Source: Sphingomonadaceae bacterium PASS1 (lineage in GTDB: Bacteria > Pseudomonadota > Alphaproteobacteria > Sphingomonadales > Sphingomonadaceae). From it: 64,000 nt of DNA. Shown piece by piece: positions 17,629-27,628 of the stretch. The stretch spans positions 116,889-180,888 of the forward strand of contig NKIR01000001.1 in NCBI GenBank assembly GCA_002255985.1, given 5' to 3'. Under the pieces are notes generated by a model. It saw nothing but the letters and a program-made list of their open reading frames with translations, made no database searches and was not told the DNA's origin. Position numbers and translations under genes: made by a program. The stretch's first letter is position 1; each line of letters begins with the position of its first letter.

Positions 17629-18480
17629 TCAACCCAGGCATTCGCGGATGTAGCGATAGCCTTCAGTGTATACTTCTTCGGGGTTCGGGAAAAAGTCCCG
17701 CCAGACGCGGGTTGCTGCGGCGAGTTCTGGCACCGCGCGGCCGAAAGCCTCGATCGTCAACCAGCCGTCATATCCCAACGCCTTGGCTGCCACGATAGTC
17801 TCGCGGATTTTGGCATGGCCTTTTCCCGGTGTGCCGCGATCATTTTCCGAGATATGGACATGCGAAAGCGCGCCCGCCGCATGCGCGGCATGGAATGCAG
17901 CCAGCGGATCCTTCTCTTCGATATTGGCGTGAAAGGTATCGTAGAGAATACCGAAACCAGTCTCGCCCACGCGGTTGGTGTAGGCGATGCTCTGCTCGAT
18001 GGTGTTCAACAAATGCGCCTCGAACCGGTTTAGAGGTTCGAACGCCATGCCAATTCCTGCCGCCCTTGCTATCGGCACAATCTGGCGATGCACATCGGCG
18101 CAGCGGCTGAGCTCGGTTACGCTGGGGAACTCACCAGAGAAGACCCCCAAAGGCTGATAATAAGGACCAACCAGCATTTCTGCGCCCATCGCCGAGCAGC
18201 AATCAATGACGGCCTTCAGATGATCAACCGCGCCCTGCCGGTGGGCGGCATTGTCGGATAAGGGGCTATGCTCTTCATCAGGGATCAATGCGACTGCGGT
18301 GCGTTCCAGCCCGATGTCGTCCATGATCGCGCCCAATTCTGCGTAGTGTGCAGCGTCGCTCGCGTCGAATACCGGTATTTCTACACCGTCAAAGCCCGTA
18401 TCTTTGATCGCTTGCAAAATCGGCACATAATCTTCGGTGACATGACCGGTCCACAGGAGAAGGTTGATTCCAATTTTCAT
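17629..18480 (-). CDS. sugar phosphate isomerase/epimerase (TIM barrel), tagatose/psicose 3-epimerase-like
   Basis: This 283-residue AP-endonuclease-2-fold protein has metal-ligand regions AFEPLNRFE, LYDTFHANIEE, HVHISENDRG and WLTIEAFG in the order seen in D-tagatose 3-epimerase relatives. It probably interconverts ketoses or keto-sugar derivatives in the cytoplasm. The stop lies in a 128-bp gap after the convergent ferredoxin reductase. It is the last gene of a four- or five-gene minus-strand sugar operon and starts only 3 bp after the MFS gene ends. Confidence 0.85.
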   Translation of the reverse strand: MKIGINLLLWTGHVTEDYVPILQAIKDTGFDGVEIPVFDASDAAHYAELGAIMDDIGLERTAVALIPDEEHSPLSDNAAHRQGAVDHLKAVIDCCSAMGAEMLVGPYYQPLGVFSGEFPSVTELSRCADVHRQIVPIARAAGIGMAFEPLNRFEAHLLNTIEQSIAYTNRVGETGFGILYDTFHANIEEKDPLAAFHAAHAAGALSHVHISENDRGTPGKGHAKIRETIVAAKALGYDGWLTIEAFGRAVPELAAATRVWRDFFPNPEEVYTEGYRYIRECLG

Positions 18481-18483
18481 TAC

Positions 18484-19776
18484 CTATTTTGCCTTTCGTT
18501 CAAACAGCCACACCGCGCCGAAAATGAAAAACAGCACCACAGGGATAATCGCTATCGTCTGGAAACTTTGTTCGGCGGCATAGGATAATGCCTGCTGCAA
18601 GCCGGCGCTGCCGGGCTGCAATGCGTCAAACGCGTCCTTGCCGCCTGCCTTCTCCAGTTTGGCATCGTCATAGATCTTACCGAGTTGCGGAAGGACGAAA
18701 TAGATCGCCATGGCTCCGGCAAAACCGATCAGGCCGATACCCCATGGCCCGCTGCGCGGAAAACGGCGTGACGCCGCCGCCAGCATCGTCGGCCACATGA
18801 AGCAGACACCAAACGCCCATAAAGTAGCGGCAACCAGTGCGGTGACAGGCGAGTTGGCGATACTTAAGAGATACAAGCCAATGGCCGCCGGAACCGTGCA
18901 GATCAAAAGCAATCCCATGTCGGAGAAGCGGTGCGCCAATGCTCCAGCAAAATGCCGCATAACGAACATGATTGCCGACACATAAACGAGTACAAGAATA
19001 CCGGAGAAGCCCACGGTCTGCGACAAGGTAACGTCGACCCATGCACCTGGCGCGAGCTCGGCTGAAGCCGTCAGAAACATGATGGCGAAGAAAATCCAGA
19101 AGCTGGGGCGCTTGAATGGCTCGGCCATCATTTCGCCAAAGCTTACGCCTTGAACCGCGCTTTCAGTCGGTGGAAATTCATGGCGCACCGCCCATAACGC
19201 TAGAACGATACCGGGAATGATTGTCAGGCCAATCAACGCTTCCCAGCTGAGATCGAGCGATTTGAAGAACAGTACGCTGACAAGGCCGCCGACGATGATA
19301 CCCGCTGGCCACCATGCATGGAGTTCATTCAACTTGCCGGTTTTGTCGTCGGAATAGATGGTGGCGACGACCGGGTTGATCGACGATTCGGTTGCGCCCC
19401 AGCCGAAACCCCAGATCACCATCGCCAGATTGAGCAGCAGATAAACCGACGATCCGGTCCCTGCCGCAAGCAATACAAGCCCCGGGCCGACGATGAAACA
19501 GGCGGCCGCAAACAATATCACTTTCTTGGCGCCCAACCGGTCGAGCAACGGGCTAATGACGAGGAGGCTTAACGCAAAGCCAAGAAAGGAACTGCCCAGA
19601 ACGGTCCCGATCATTTCGCCCGAATGTTGGGCGTTGATCGGATCGAGCAAGGCCGCCTTCATGGCACCTGCAGCACCAGCGCGTATCGAATTGGACATCG
19701 CGGCGGTGAATATCGCTAACACACAAATCCAGAAAATTGCGCGATTATTGTAGCGCGTCCTCTGACCATTCTCCAT
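18484..19776 (-). CDS. MFS transporter, sugar-type
   Basis: This 430-residue inner-membrane permease has 12 predicted hydrophobic segments. Typical features are the loop PLLDRLGAKKVILFAAA between helices 2 and 3 and WGFGWGATESSINPVVATIY in helix 4-5, reminiscent of FucP/glucose-galactose-type MFS sugar porters. An insertion of about 40 residues (QLGKIYDDAKLEKAGGKDAF) precedes the last helix. Its place between two sugar epimerase-like genes indicates uptake of the sugar, or of its oxidised derivative, that the operon metabolises. Confidence 0.87.
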   Translation of the reverse strand: MENGQRTRYNNRAIFWICVLAIFTAAMSNSIRAGAAGAMKAALLDPINAQHSGEMIGTVLGSSFLGFALSLLVISPLLDRLGAKKVILFAAACFIVGPGLVLLAAGTGSSVYLLLNLAMVIWGFGWGATESSINPVVATIYSDDKTGKLNELHAWWPAGIIVGGLVSVLFFKSLDLSWEALIGLTIIPGIVLALWAVRHEFPPTESAVQGVSFGEMMAEPFKRPSFWIFFAIMFLTASAELAPGAWVDVTLSQTVGFSGILVLVYVSAIMFVMRHFAGALAHRFSDMGLLLICTVPAAIGLYLLSIANSPVTALVAATLWAFGVCFMWPTMLAAASRRFPRSGPWGIGLIGFAGAMAIYFVLPQLGKIYDDAKLEKAGGKDAFDALQPGSAGLQQALSYAAEQSFQTIAIIPVVLFFIFGAVWLFERKAK

Positions 19777-19803
19777 TGCTTCGCCCTCCCCTGTTTTTGT
19801 CTC

Positions 19804-20856
19804 TTAGTTTGTCGGCAGGCCAAGCACTTGTCTGATCATGTCCCCGTCGACGTCGCCGCCTGCAAAGTCGTCGAACGCGTGAGTTGGCTTCCGGATCAAA
19901 TGTTTCGCAATGAACGGCGCGCCCTCGGCTGCGCCCTGTTCGGGATGCTTGAACGCGCACTCCCATTCCAGCACCGCCCAACCGTCATAGCCATAATGGC
20001 CCAGCTTGGTGAAAATCTGTGTAAAATCCACCTGCCCATCGCCCAACGAACGGAAGCGGCCGGGGCGTTCGGTCCAGCCCGAATAGCTGCCATACACGCC
20101 CGCTTTGCCATTGGGCCGGAATTCGGCGTCCTTTACGTGGAAAGCTTTGATCCGTTCGTGATAGAAATCGATGAACTGGACGTAATCGAGTTGCTGCAGC
20201 ACAAAATGCGAAGGATCGTACAAGATATTGCAGCGCGGATGGTTATCGACCGCTTCTAGGAAGCGCTCGAAGGTTACGCCGTCGTGCAGGTCTTCACCCG
20301 GGTGCAGTTCGAAACATGCATCGACATTATACTCGTCGAACACATCGAAAATCGGCTTCCAACGCCGCGCGAGTTCGGCAAAGCCTTCCTCGACCAATCC
20401 GGCAGGCCGTTGCGGCCAAGGGTACATCAAATGCCACATCAAAGCGCCCGAGAATGTCGCATGGCTTGTACAGCCGAAACGCTCGCTGGCTTTCGCCGCC
20501 ATCTTCACTTGATCGATTGCCCAAGCCGTGCGCGCTTCCGGATTGTTATGGACCTGCGTCGGCGCAAAACCGTCGAACAATTTGTCATAGGCAGGATGCG
20601 AGGCAACCAGCTGCCCCTGCAAGTGCGTTGAAAGCTCGGTGATCTCGACACCGTTCGCAGCACAAATACCCTTTACCTCATCCGCATAGGTCTGGCTTTC
20701 GGCAGCTTTTTCCAGATCGAACAGTCGACCGTCCCAAGTCGGTATCTGCACGCCTTTATAGCCGAGAGATGCCGCCCATTTGGTTATACTGTCGAGCGAG
20801 TTAAACGGCGCTTCATCGCTCGCAAACTGCGCCAGAAAAATAGCCGGACCCTTCAT
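19804..20856 (-). CDS. sugar phosphate isomerase/epimerase (TIM barrel)
   Basis: This 350-residue xylose-isomerase-like TIM-barrel protein shows CFELHPGEDLHDGVTF, ILYDPSHFVLQQLDYVQF, AFHVKDAEF and GWAVLEWECAFK, which supply metal-binding Glu, Asp/His, His and Glu residues. It is longer than and only distantly like the protein at 17629. Such proteins next to Gfo/Idh dehydrogenases act on 3-keto-sugars or inositol derivatives in several bacteria. ATG 20856 is chosen because AGGA lies 8 bases upstream; the open frame to 20919 overlaps the upstream gene. Confidence 0.86.
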   Translation of the reverse strand: MKGPAIFLAQFASDEAPFNSLDSITKWAASLGYKGVQIPTWDGRLFDLEKAAESQTYADEVKGICAANGVEITELSTHLQGQLVASHPAYDKLFDGFAPTQVHNNPEARTAWAIDQVKMAAKASERFGCTSHATFSGALMWHLMYPWPQRPAGLVEEGFAELARRWKPIFDVFDEYNVDACFELHPGEDLHDGVTFERFLEAVDNHPRCNILYDPSHFVLQQLDYVQFIDFYHERIKAFHVKDAEFRPNGKAGVYGSYSGWTERPGRFRSLGDGQVDFTQIFTKLGHYGYDGWAVLEWECAFKHPEQGAAEGAPFIAKHLIRKPTHAFDDFAGGDVDGDMIRQVLGLPTN

Positions 20857-20869
20857 GCGGTAAATCCTT

Positions 20870-22009
20870 TCACAATGTGACCCAGACCGCACCTTGGCGG
20901 CTGGATTCAAGCGCGGCACGAAGGAATTTCATGCCCGATAATGTGTCTTCCATGGTGGCGTAACCGGGTTCGTCGCCCGCCACATCCGCGCCACGAATTT
21001 GCTTGGCAAAAGCGGAATAGATATTGGCAAAAGCCTCGAGGTAGCCTTCTGGATGCCCGGCTGGCGTGCGCTGAATCGCCAATATGTCCGGCGACAGATA
21101 GGGGCGGTTGCCGCCAGCGTGCCACACTTCATCAGGGCGGTCACGGCGCTTTACGGCCAGTGTGTTCGGTTGTTCTTGGCGCCAATGTAAGCTGGCCTCG
21201 TCGCAATATACCGAAATTTGAAGGTCATTCATGTCGCCGACGCAAACTTGGCTGGCAGTCAATGTGCCCTTCCTACCTCCCGACAGGCGAAAAAGAGCCG
21301 CGCCATCATCATCAATTAAACGGCCCGGCAACATGTTCAGTTCGCAGCAGATTTCGGAAATGCGTTCGCCGGTAACAAACTCGACCAGGTTAGCTGCATG
21401 AGTACCAATGTCACCAAATGCGCCGGCATCGCCCGACTGCGCCGGATCGACGCGCCACGCCGCTTGTTTGTTGTTTTCCAGATCAGACGCGCGCGACAGC
21501 CAGTCTTGCGTATATTTGACCATCACTCGCCGCACTTTGCCGCATTGCCCGCTGGCAACCATGTCGCGGGCCTGTTTGACCAAGGGATAGCCAGTATAGG
21601 TATGTGTGACCGCAATACGCCGTCCGGTTCGCGTCGCTGCCTCTGCAATCGCAGTCGCGTTCGCCAGTGTGTCCGCCAGAGGCTTGTCGATGATAACATC
21701 AAACCCGGCTTCCATGGCGGCAATGGCGGGAGCGGCATGCATGTGGTTCGGCGTGACGATTGCCACGGCCTCTATGCGGACATCTTCGGGCAACACCGCT
21801 TCGCGCTCCAGCATTTCGGCCCAGCTGCCGTAAGTGCGGGCTGGGTCGACGCCAATCTCTGCGCCGGAAGCTTTAGATTTTTCTGCAGTCGAGGAAAATG
21901 CACCAGCAGCCAATTGCCAGTTGCCGGAAATTGCGGCTGCTATGCGGTGGACACCGCCTATGAACGCTCCCTGCCCTCCACCGATCATGCCATAACGTAC
22001 AGGCTTCAT
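20870..22009 (-). CDS. Gfo/Idh/MocA family oxidoreductase
   Basis: This 379-residue NAD(P)-dependent sugar or inositol dehydrogenase has the Rossmann motif GMIGGGQGAFIGGVHR at the N-terminus, the family motif DKPLADTLANA (EKP-type with catalytic Lys), and GDIGTHAANLVEF carrying the conserved Asp and His. The C-terminal domain has the usual open beta-sheet features. ATG 22009 follows AAAGGAGT, a strong ribosome-binding site. It ends 13 bp before the next isomerase start, so they are co-transcribed and probably act on the same sugar. Confidence 0.92.
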   Translation of the reverse strand: MKPVRYGMIGGGQGAFIGGVHRIAAAISGNWQLAAGAFSSTAEKSKASGAEIGVDPARTYGSWAEMLEREAVLPEDVRIEAVAIVTPNHMHAAPAIAAMEAGFDVIIDKPLADTLANATAIAEAATRTGRRIAVTHTYTGYPLVKQARDMVASGQCGKVRRVMVKYTQDWLSRASDLENNKQAAWRVDPAQSGDAGAFGDIGTHAANLVEFVTGERISEICCELNMLPGRLIDDDGAALFRLSGGRKGTLTASQVCVGDMNDLQISVYCDEASLHWRQEQPNTLAVKRRDRPDEVWHAGGNRPYLSPDILAIQRTPAGHPEGYLEAFANIYSAFAKQIRGADVAGDEPGYATMEDTLSGMKFLRAALESSRQGAVWVTL

Positions 22010-22074
22010 TTCTACTCCTTTGGTGTAACTGGCATATACCATGTCGCCGCCGCGTAATTTCCCGCGCGCAATGC

Positions 22075-22458
22075 CTATTTCGTCTGCGACAAATATTTGA
22101 TTATTGCTGCCCTTTGGGCGGCATCGTTGACCGCGATGACCATCCGGCTGCCGGGAACCATCTTGGTCGGCGCTTTTAAATAGCTGTCGAGATTAGCCTG
22201 GGTCCAAGTGACCTTCGATTGCTTCATCGCGGCCGAATAATTGAATCCCGCTGCGGCAGCCTTTCGCCCAACAACTCCGCGCAAGTTCGGACCTAATCCT
22301 CCGGGTTGTGCCGCGACGACCGAATGGCACGACTGGCAACGCTGACGAAACAAGATTTCGCCATTGGGCACAGGTGCTGCTGCAATGGAGGGTAAGGTCG
22401 ATATAACTCCCACCGCGAAGCAGAGGACAGCTGCGCCGACATAACGGTATGTAGTCAT
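22075..22458 (-). CDS. class I c-type cytochrome
   Basis: This 127-residue periplasmic cytochrome has a signal peptide (VLCFAVGVISTLPSIAAA), the haem site CQSCH near residues 41-45 and a distal Met region PGSRMVIAV, which match the cytochrome c2/c552-type fold. It would carry electrons from a periplasmic dehydrogenase to the respiratory chain. It is the first gene of the sugar operon, 66 bp upstream of the Gfo/Idh gene. No periplasmic sugar dehydrogenase is encoded beside it. Confidence 0.9.
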   Translation of the reverse strand: MTTYRYVGAAVLCFAVGVISTLPSIAAAPVPNGEILFRQRCQSCHSVVAAQPGGLGPNLRGVVGRKAAAAGFNYSAAMKQSKVTWTQANLDSYLKAPTKMVPGSRMVIAVNDAAQRAAIIKYLSQTK

Positions 22459-22627
22459 CTATCTCTCCAAATCCTCGATCCGCCAGTTTCAGTTTCATGG
22501 CGTTGAAAATCGCTTTGCAAACTTGTCCTGAACCAAAACCGAATGGCAATTTTCAGCACACTTGACCAAGTCGGCACTTAATGCAATGCACAAGTGCTAT
22601 AACAGCAAAAAGTGGCGCTACAAGCAC

Positions 22628-24070
22628 GTGTTTTTAGGAATCGATATTGGCACATCCGGCGTAAAAGCCGTAATAGTAGATAAGCACGGCGTTGTTGTGG
22701 ACCAGCAGAACGCCGCGTTGGCGGTTTCTCGCCCTCATCCATTGTGGTCAGAACAGGACCCGGATGATTACTGGACAGCCACCCAAACAGCTGTGCTTGG
22801 GATTGATCCAGCCTTTCGTGCACGCGTGCAAGGCATTGGCATTGCCGGCCAAATGCATGGCGCCACATTGCTGGGTGCCGATGACCGGCCTTTGCGCCCG
22901 GTAATATTATGGAACGACGGACGCAGCTTTGCCGAATGTACGGCGCTCGAATTAGCGGTTTCCAATTCGCGGCAGCTTACCGGTAATATAGCAATGCCAG
23001 GGTTTACGGCACCAAAATTGTTGTGGGTGCGTGAGCATGAGCCCGAAATATTTGCTCAAACACGCACCATTCTCTTACCCAAGGATTATGTCCGGCTTTG
23101 CTTGACCGGAGACAAGGCCTCCGATCTTTCGGACAGTGCAGGAACGCTGTGGTTAGATGTCGTTAAGCGCGACTGGAGCGATGCGATGCTGGAAGCGTGC
23201 GATCTTTCACGCGGTCAAATGCCTTTGCTGCACGAAGGCTGCCAGGTCACGGGCAAGCTCCGCTCAGACATCGCCGCAAGCTGGGGGATGGACGATGTCC
23301 CGGTCGCGGCGGGTGGCGGCGATAATGCTGCGGGGGCAGCAGGGGTTGGTGTAGTCAGCGACGGCGACGCGCTGCTCTCGCTTGGCACGTCAGGCGTGAT
23401 TTTTGTCGCCACAAAGGATTTCCGCCCCAATCCGGCCCGTGCCGTCCACGCCTTTTGCCATTGCCTGCCCGATATGTGGCACCAGATGGCCGTGCATTTG
23501 TCCGCTGCCTCGTGCATAGATTGGGCGGCAAAACTCATCGGATGCGATGGTCCAGCGGCGTTGTTCACGCTGGCAGAAACAGCCGGAGCTGCATCGGGAC
23601 CCGAGATTTTCCTTCCCTATCTTTCTGGTGAGCGCACGCCGCACAATGACCCGCATATCCGTGGCAGTTTTTTAGCGCTCGATAACGAGACCAGCCCTGA
23701 AAAACTCGCGCAGTCGGTGTTGGAGGGTGTGGCGTTCGCGCTAGCCGACGGCCTTTCCGCGTTAAAGGAAGCTGATACAAATATCGAATTCCTATCGGTC
23801 ATTGGTGGCGGCGCGCGCTCGGCTTACTGGGGCAGTATCATTGCTGCAGCACTGGGCACGCCGTTGGTCTATCTGGAGGGCGGCGAAGTTGGGCCTGCAC
23901 TTGGTGCGGCAAAACTTGCGCAAATGGCGGTCTCCGGTGCTGATGCCGCCAGCATCTTTGCCGCTCCGCCAGTATCGCATGTCATAAAGCCCGACCAGGC
24001 CATGACCGACGTCCTCGCGCCCAAGCTTGCACGCTTCCGCGCGGCCTATTCCCATATTTCCGCGCTTTAG
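22628..24070 (+). CDS. xylB: xylulokinase
   Basis: This enzyme phosphorylates D-xylulose with ATP to xylulose 5-phosphate for the pentose phosphate pathway. From GTG 22628 the protein is 480 residues, starting at the family N-terminus [14 protein letters not shown] (phosphate-1 loop). It has [47 protein letters not shown] and the adenosine motif [11 protein letters not shown]. The GTG start is inferred because family proteins begin exactly there; in-frame TTG 22562 and ATG 22586 would add up to 22 unrelated residues. It is divergent from the cytochrome operon and is followed 10 bp later by xylA. Confidence 0.94.
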   Translation: MFLGIDIGTSGVKAVIVDKHGVVVDQQNAALAVSRPHPLWSEQDPDDYWTATQTAVLGIDPAFRARVQGIGIAGQMHGATLLGADDRPLRPVILWNDGRSFAECTALELAVSNSRQLTGNIAMPGFTAPKLLWVREHEPEIFAQTRTILLPKDYVRLCLTGDKASDLSDSAGTLWLDVVKRDWSDAMLEACDLSRGQMPLLHEGCQVTGKLRSDIAASWGMDDVPVAAGGGDNAAGAAGVGVVSDGDALLSLGTSGVIFVATKDFRPNPARAVHAFCHCLPDMWHQMAVHLSAASCIDWAAKLIGCDGPAALFTLAETAGAASGPEIFLPYLSGERTPHNDPHIRGSFLALDNETSPEKLAQSVLEGVAFALADGLSALKEADTNIEFLSVIGGGARSAYWGSIIAAALGTPLVYLEGGEVGPALGAAKLAQMAVSGADAASIFAAPPVSHVIKPDQAMTDVLAPKLARFRAAYSHISAL

Positions 24071-24080
24071 GAGAAAACAT

Positions 24081-25394
24081 ATGTCCGCCGATTATTTCGC
24101 CCCGTTCGACGTCATCCGATACGAAGGCCCCGATAGCAGCAACGACCTTGCGTACCGGTGGTACGACAAGGATCGCATGGTCCTAGGCAAGAGGATGGAG
24201 GATCATCTGCGCTTTGCGGTGTGTTTCTGGCACACATTCTGCTGGCCCGGTAGCGACGTGTTTGGTGCAGGCACGTTCAGCAGGCCATGGCATGCCGGGC
24301 CCAATGACGCCGTTCATGCAAAGGCCAAGCGCGAAGCCGCGATGGCCTTTATCGAAAAACTCGATGTGCCGTTTTACTGTTTCCACGATGTCGATGTCAT
24401 GGCTGACGCAACCGATGCCGGATCGTTCCGCTACAGCTTTGCCGAGGCCGTCGATCATCTTGAGGCGCTGCAGGCAAGCCATGGTCGCAAGTTGCTATGG
24501 GGCACTGCCAATCTGTTCGGCCATCCGCGCTATATGGCAGGAGCTTCGACAAACCCGGACCCTGAAGTATTTGCATGGGCGGCTCTCCAGGTCCGCGACG
24601 CTATGGAGGCGACGCATCGGCTCGGCGGTGCAAATTATGTATTGTGGGGCGGGCGTGAAGGTTATGACACGTTACTCAACACCGACCTTGGCATTGAGCA
24701 GGAAAATTTCGGCCGTTTCCTGACGCTGGTCGTTGAACACAAACACAAGATCGGCTTCGAGGGCGCGATTCTGATCGAGCCAAAGCCGCATGAGCCAACC
24801 AAGCACCAATATGATTTCGATACGCAGTCGGTCTACGGTTTCCTCAAACGCTTTGGCCTTGAAAACGAAGTGCGGGTTAATATCGAGGCAAACCACGCCA
24901 CGCTTTCAGGACACACATTCGAACATGAAATCGCGATGTCGCGCGCGCTCGGTATTTTTGGGTCAATCGACGCCAATCGCGGCGATCCGCAAAACGGATG
25001 GGACACCGACCAGTTCCCCAATTCCGTCGAGGAACTGACGTTGGCGATGATCGAAATCATCCGCGCAGGGGGCTTTACCGACGGCGGTTTCAATTTTGAC
25101 GCCAAGGTCCGGCGTCAGAGCGTCGATGCAGCCGACCTTTTCCACGGCCACATCGGCGGCATCGACGTCATCGCCCATGCTTTGGTGAAGGCAGAGGCGA
25201 TCATCAACGACGGCCAGCTCGACGCGTTTCGCGCGCAGCGTTACGCCGGTTGGCAAAGCGAACTAGGCCAGGCAATTCATGCGCCGAGCGCAAGTCTCGC
25301 TTCAATTGCCGACATGGCCATTAAGGGCAATCTTGCACCGGAGCAGAAGTCAGGACGTCAGGAGTGGCTTGAGAATTTGATCAACAGATTCTGA
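24081..25394 (+). CDS. xylA: xylose isomerase
   Basis: XylA converts D-xylose to D-xylulose in the cytoplasm using two divalent metals. The 437-residue length is exact for class II enzymes. It has the signature [25 protein letters not shown] with the catalytic His, and metal-site regions [17 protein letters not shown] and [22 protein letters not shown] 24081 follows GGAG. With xylB it forms a complete isomerase route; no XylR-type regulator or xylose ABC transporter is here, so the MFS at 18484 or an outside carrier must supply xylose. Confidence 0.97.
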   Translation: MSADYFAPFDVIRYEGPDSSNDLAYRWYDKDRMVLGKRMEDHLRFAVCFWHTFCWPGSDVFGAGTFSRPWHAGPNDAVHAKAKREAAMAFIEKLDVPFYCFHDVDVMADATDAGSFRYSFAEAVDHLEALQASHGRKLLWGTANLFGHPRYMAGASTNPDPEVFAWAALQVRDAMEATHRLGGANYVLWGGREGYDTLLNTDLGIEQENFGRFLTLVVEHKHKIGFEGAILIEPKPHEPTKHQYDFDTQSVYGFLKRFGLENEVRVNIEANHATLSGHTFEHEIAMSRALGIFGSIDANRGDPQNGWDTDQFPNSVEELTLAMIEIIRAGGFTDGGFNFDAKVRRQSVDAADLFHGHIGGIDVIAHALVKAEAIINDGQLDAFRAQRYAGWQSELGQAIHAPSASLASIADMAIKGNLAPEQKSGRQEWLENLINRF

Positions 25395-25423
25395 TCTGGC
25401 GGAAGATGTTGTGTTTGGGAAAA

Positions 25424-26161
25424 TCAGCGCCACGAAAAACCGCCATCAACGGGCAGTTCGGTGCCGGTAGTGAAACCGGAATCTTCGGTTGAGAAGAACA
25501 AGGCCGCCCGCGCGACATCTTCTGGCAACCCAAGCCGTTTGAGCGCGACGCGTTCTGCGGCCCGTTCGCTATGTTCGGGATTTTCCCATAGATAGCGCGT
25601 CATCTCTGTCTTGATGACACCAGGGCAGATGGAATTGGCGCGGATATTGGGGCCAAGATCAAAGCCAAGACATTTGGTGAACATCGCCAGCCCCGCCTTG
25701 CTCGCCGAATAGCCCGTCGTCCCAGCCATTGGCATCAGCGCGCTCGTTGAGGCTATGTTGACTATGGTCGCGCTTGTAGCTGCGCGCAGCATAGGCAGCG
25801 CCGCATAGACCACATTGAATGGTCCGGTCAGGTTGATCGCCAACATCCGGTCCCAGCTTTTGGGTTCTAGTTCGCCGAAAGGCTTGATAGTCAATATGCC
25901 AGCGGCGTTAACGACACCGTCGATCCCACCTAGCGCTTGTCCTGCTTTGATCGCAACCGCGTTCACCGCATCCCGGTCAGATACGTCACAGGCATAGCCA
26001 ACAGCGCCGAGCTCATCGGCAACCGCCTGAACTCCCTCGTTGTTGAGGTCAAGCAGCGCCAAGCCAGCGCCTTCCGTTGCAAACATTTCCGCAATCGCAC
26101 GCCCCATGCCGCTAGCTGCGCCTGTCACCAAAATCCTGCGGCCCTGCAGTCTTCCTGCCAT
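25424..26161 (-). CDS. short-chain dehydrogenase/reductase (SDR)
   Basis: This 245-residue classical SDR has TGAASGMGRAIAE cofactor loop, NAAG, catalytic Ser in IASTSALMP and YSASK with Tyr/Lys, and ends in the common GTELPVDGGFSWR. An Asp after beta-2 (ALLDLNNEG) points to NAD(H) preference, fitting oxidation of a secondary alcohol to a ketone, the substrate type of the adjoining BVMO. ATG 26161 has AGGGG 8 bases upstream; GTG 26167 in frame would overlap the BVMO stop by one base. Last gene of the minus-strand operon. Confidence 0.9.
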   Translation of the reverse strand: MAGRLQGRRILVTGAASGMGRAIAEMFATEGAGLALLDLNNEGVQAVADELGAVGYACDVSDRDAVNAVAIKAGQALGGIDGVVNAAGILTIKPFGELEPKSWDRMLAINLTGPFNVVYAALPMLRAATSATIVNIASTSALMPMAGTTGYSASKAGLAMFTKCLGFDLGPNIRANSICPGVIKTEMTRYLWENPEHSERAAERVALKRLGLPEDVARAALFFSTEDSGFTTGTELPVDGGFSWR

Positions 26162-26166
26162 TGTCA

Positions 26167-27627
26167 CTACCCCTGCGTCAGTTCGTAATCGCGTAGATCG
26201 GGCTTTGCCATCACTGCGCGGAAATAGTCATAACTCCACGGCCAGACCTGAGGAATGCCGTATTTATCCAGATACCAGCTGCTGCAACCGGAGGCAAAGA
26301 CCGTGCGTTTGGCGGCCTCGGTGCGTCGTGCTTCATAGTCCTCCAGCGCAGCCATGCTGGGGGCAACGGCGTCGCACTCGCCCTTTCGGAGCAGGTCAAT
26401 CAGCTGATCGGCATAACCCCACTGCGCCTCGGCAATGTCAATCAGGGTGAAGTTACCGACCGGCCCTGTTGGCCCATTGAGCAGAAAGAAATTGGGGAAG
26501 CCCGGCACCGTCACCGCATAATAAGCGCGTGGATGCTCCTCCCAAAGCGCATCGAGGCTCTGCCCCCCTTGCCCTTCGATTTCCATGGGGCGGACGAATT
26601 GGTCAACTTTGAAGCCAGTCGCTAAGGCGATAACATCAAGTTCGTGGAAGCTGCCGTCCTTCATGCGGACGCCGTTGGCCTCAACGCGTTCAATCGATCC
26701 CGGCGCGACGTCGACATTGGGCCGCTGCACCGCATTATAATAATGCGCGGAGAACACCATGCGTTTGCACGCTGCGCGGTAATCGGGACGGAGCTTTTCG
26801 CGCAATATCGGATCGCGGACACTCTCCTCCAGATTTCGTTCGCAGATGGTCTGTATCTCCGCCAATTCGGGCGAATCCATATCGATGATCGCGGCGGTAA
26901 AGCGTGCGCGGCGGGCCGCGGCTTCGGGGCCGTTACGCACTTCGTCGATTTTGGCAGGGTCATCGCGGAACGCCGCTTTATCTTCGTCGGTATATTTGAG
27001 ATCGGGGCATGGCATGATCCATTGCGGCGAACGCAGGAAATGGGTGAGCTTGCCCGCAACCTTCGATACAGCGCTGACGATCTGCACGCCAGTCGAGCCA
27101 TTGCCTATCACCCCAACGCTTTTACCCTCTAGCGGAACTGAGTGATCCCAGCGCGCACTGTGGAACACTGGACCTTGAAAAGCCTTGAGGCCGGGAATGT
27201 CGGGCACATTGGGGTGATGCAGTACGCCGGTGGCAGCAATCACAACATCGGCAACATCTTCGCGGCCATCGGTGGTAGAAAGATGCCAACGGCCACCTTC
27301 AAAGCGGCACGCGGCAATTTCGCTGTTGAATTCGATCTGCCTTTTTAGGTCGTATTTATCCGCGACCCCTTCGAAATAGGCACGGATTTCCGGCCCCGGT
27401 GCGTAAAATGCGCTCCATTCGGGATTGGTCGCAAAACTATAGGTATAGCTGTGCGCCGGGGTATCGCAGGCCAAACCGGGATAATGGTTTTCGCGCCACG
27501 TTCCCCCGACGCTGTTGCCTTTCTCGTAAATTGTAAAATCATGGTCGCCGCGCTCTTTCAGGCGAATGCCCGCAAGCATCCCCGCCATGCCCGCACCGAT
27601 GATGATGAAACGCAGCTTCTTTGCCAT
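26167..27627 (-). CDS. Baeyer-Villiger monooxygenase (FAD/NADPH flavoprotein) 1
   Basis: This 486-residue class B monooxygenase would convert a ketone to an ester or lactone with NADPH and O2. It has an FAD Rossmann motif (IIGAGMAGMLAGI, about residues 9-22), GGTWRENHYPGLACD, an intact BVMO fingerprint FQGPVFHSARWD at residues 150-161, the NADPH motif GVIGNGSTG (172-180) and a C-terminal IALATGFK. ATG 27627 (MAKKLRF) is chosen over an upstream frame extension. It is 1 bp from the aldehyde dehydrogenase stop, so both are in one transcript. Confidence 0.93.
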   Translation of the reverse strand: MAKKLRFIIIGAGMAGMLAGIRLKERGDHDFTIYEKGNSVGGTWRENHYPGLACDTPAHSYTYSFATNPEWSAFYAPGPEIRAYFEGVADKYDLKRQIEFNSEIAACRFEGGRWHLSTTDGREDVADVVIAATGVLHHPNVPDIPGLKAFQGPVFHSARWDHSVPLEGKSVGVIGNGSTGVQIVSAVSKVAGKLTHFLRSPQWIMPCPDLKYTDEDKAAFRDDPAKIDEVRNGPEAAARRARFTAAIIDMDSPELAEIQTICERNLEESVRDPILREKLRPDYRAACKRMVFSAHYYNAVQRPNVDVAPGSIERVEANGVRMKDGSFHELDVIALATGFKVDQFVRPMEIEGQGGQSLDALWEEHPRAYYAVTVPGFPNFFLLNGPTGPVGNFTLIDIAEAQWGYADQLIDLLRKGECDAVAPSMAALEDYEARRTEAAKRTVFASGCSSWYLDKYGIPQVWPWSYDYFRAVMAKPDLRDYELTQG

Positions 27628-27628
27628 A

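Noticed and set aside
21398..22057. 219-codon plus-strand open frame
   Set aside because: Antisense to the Gfo/Idh/MocA oxidoreductase, which has clear motifs.
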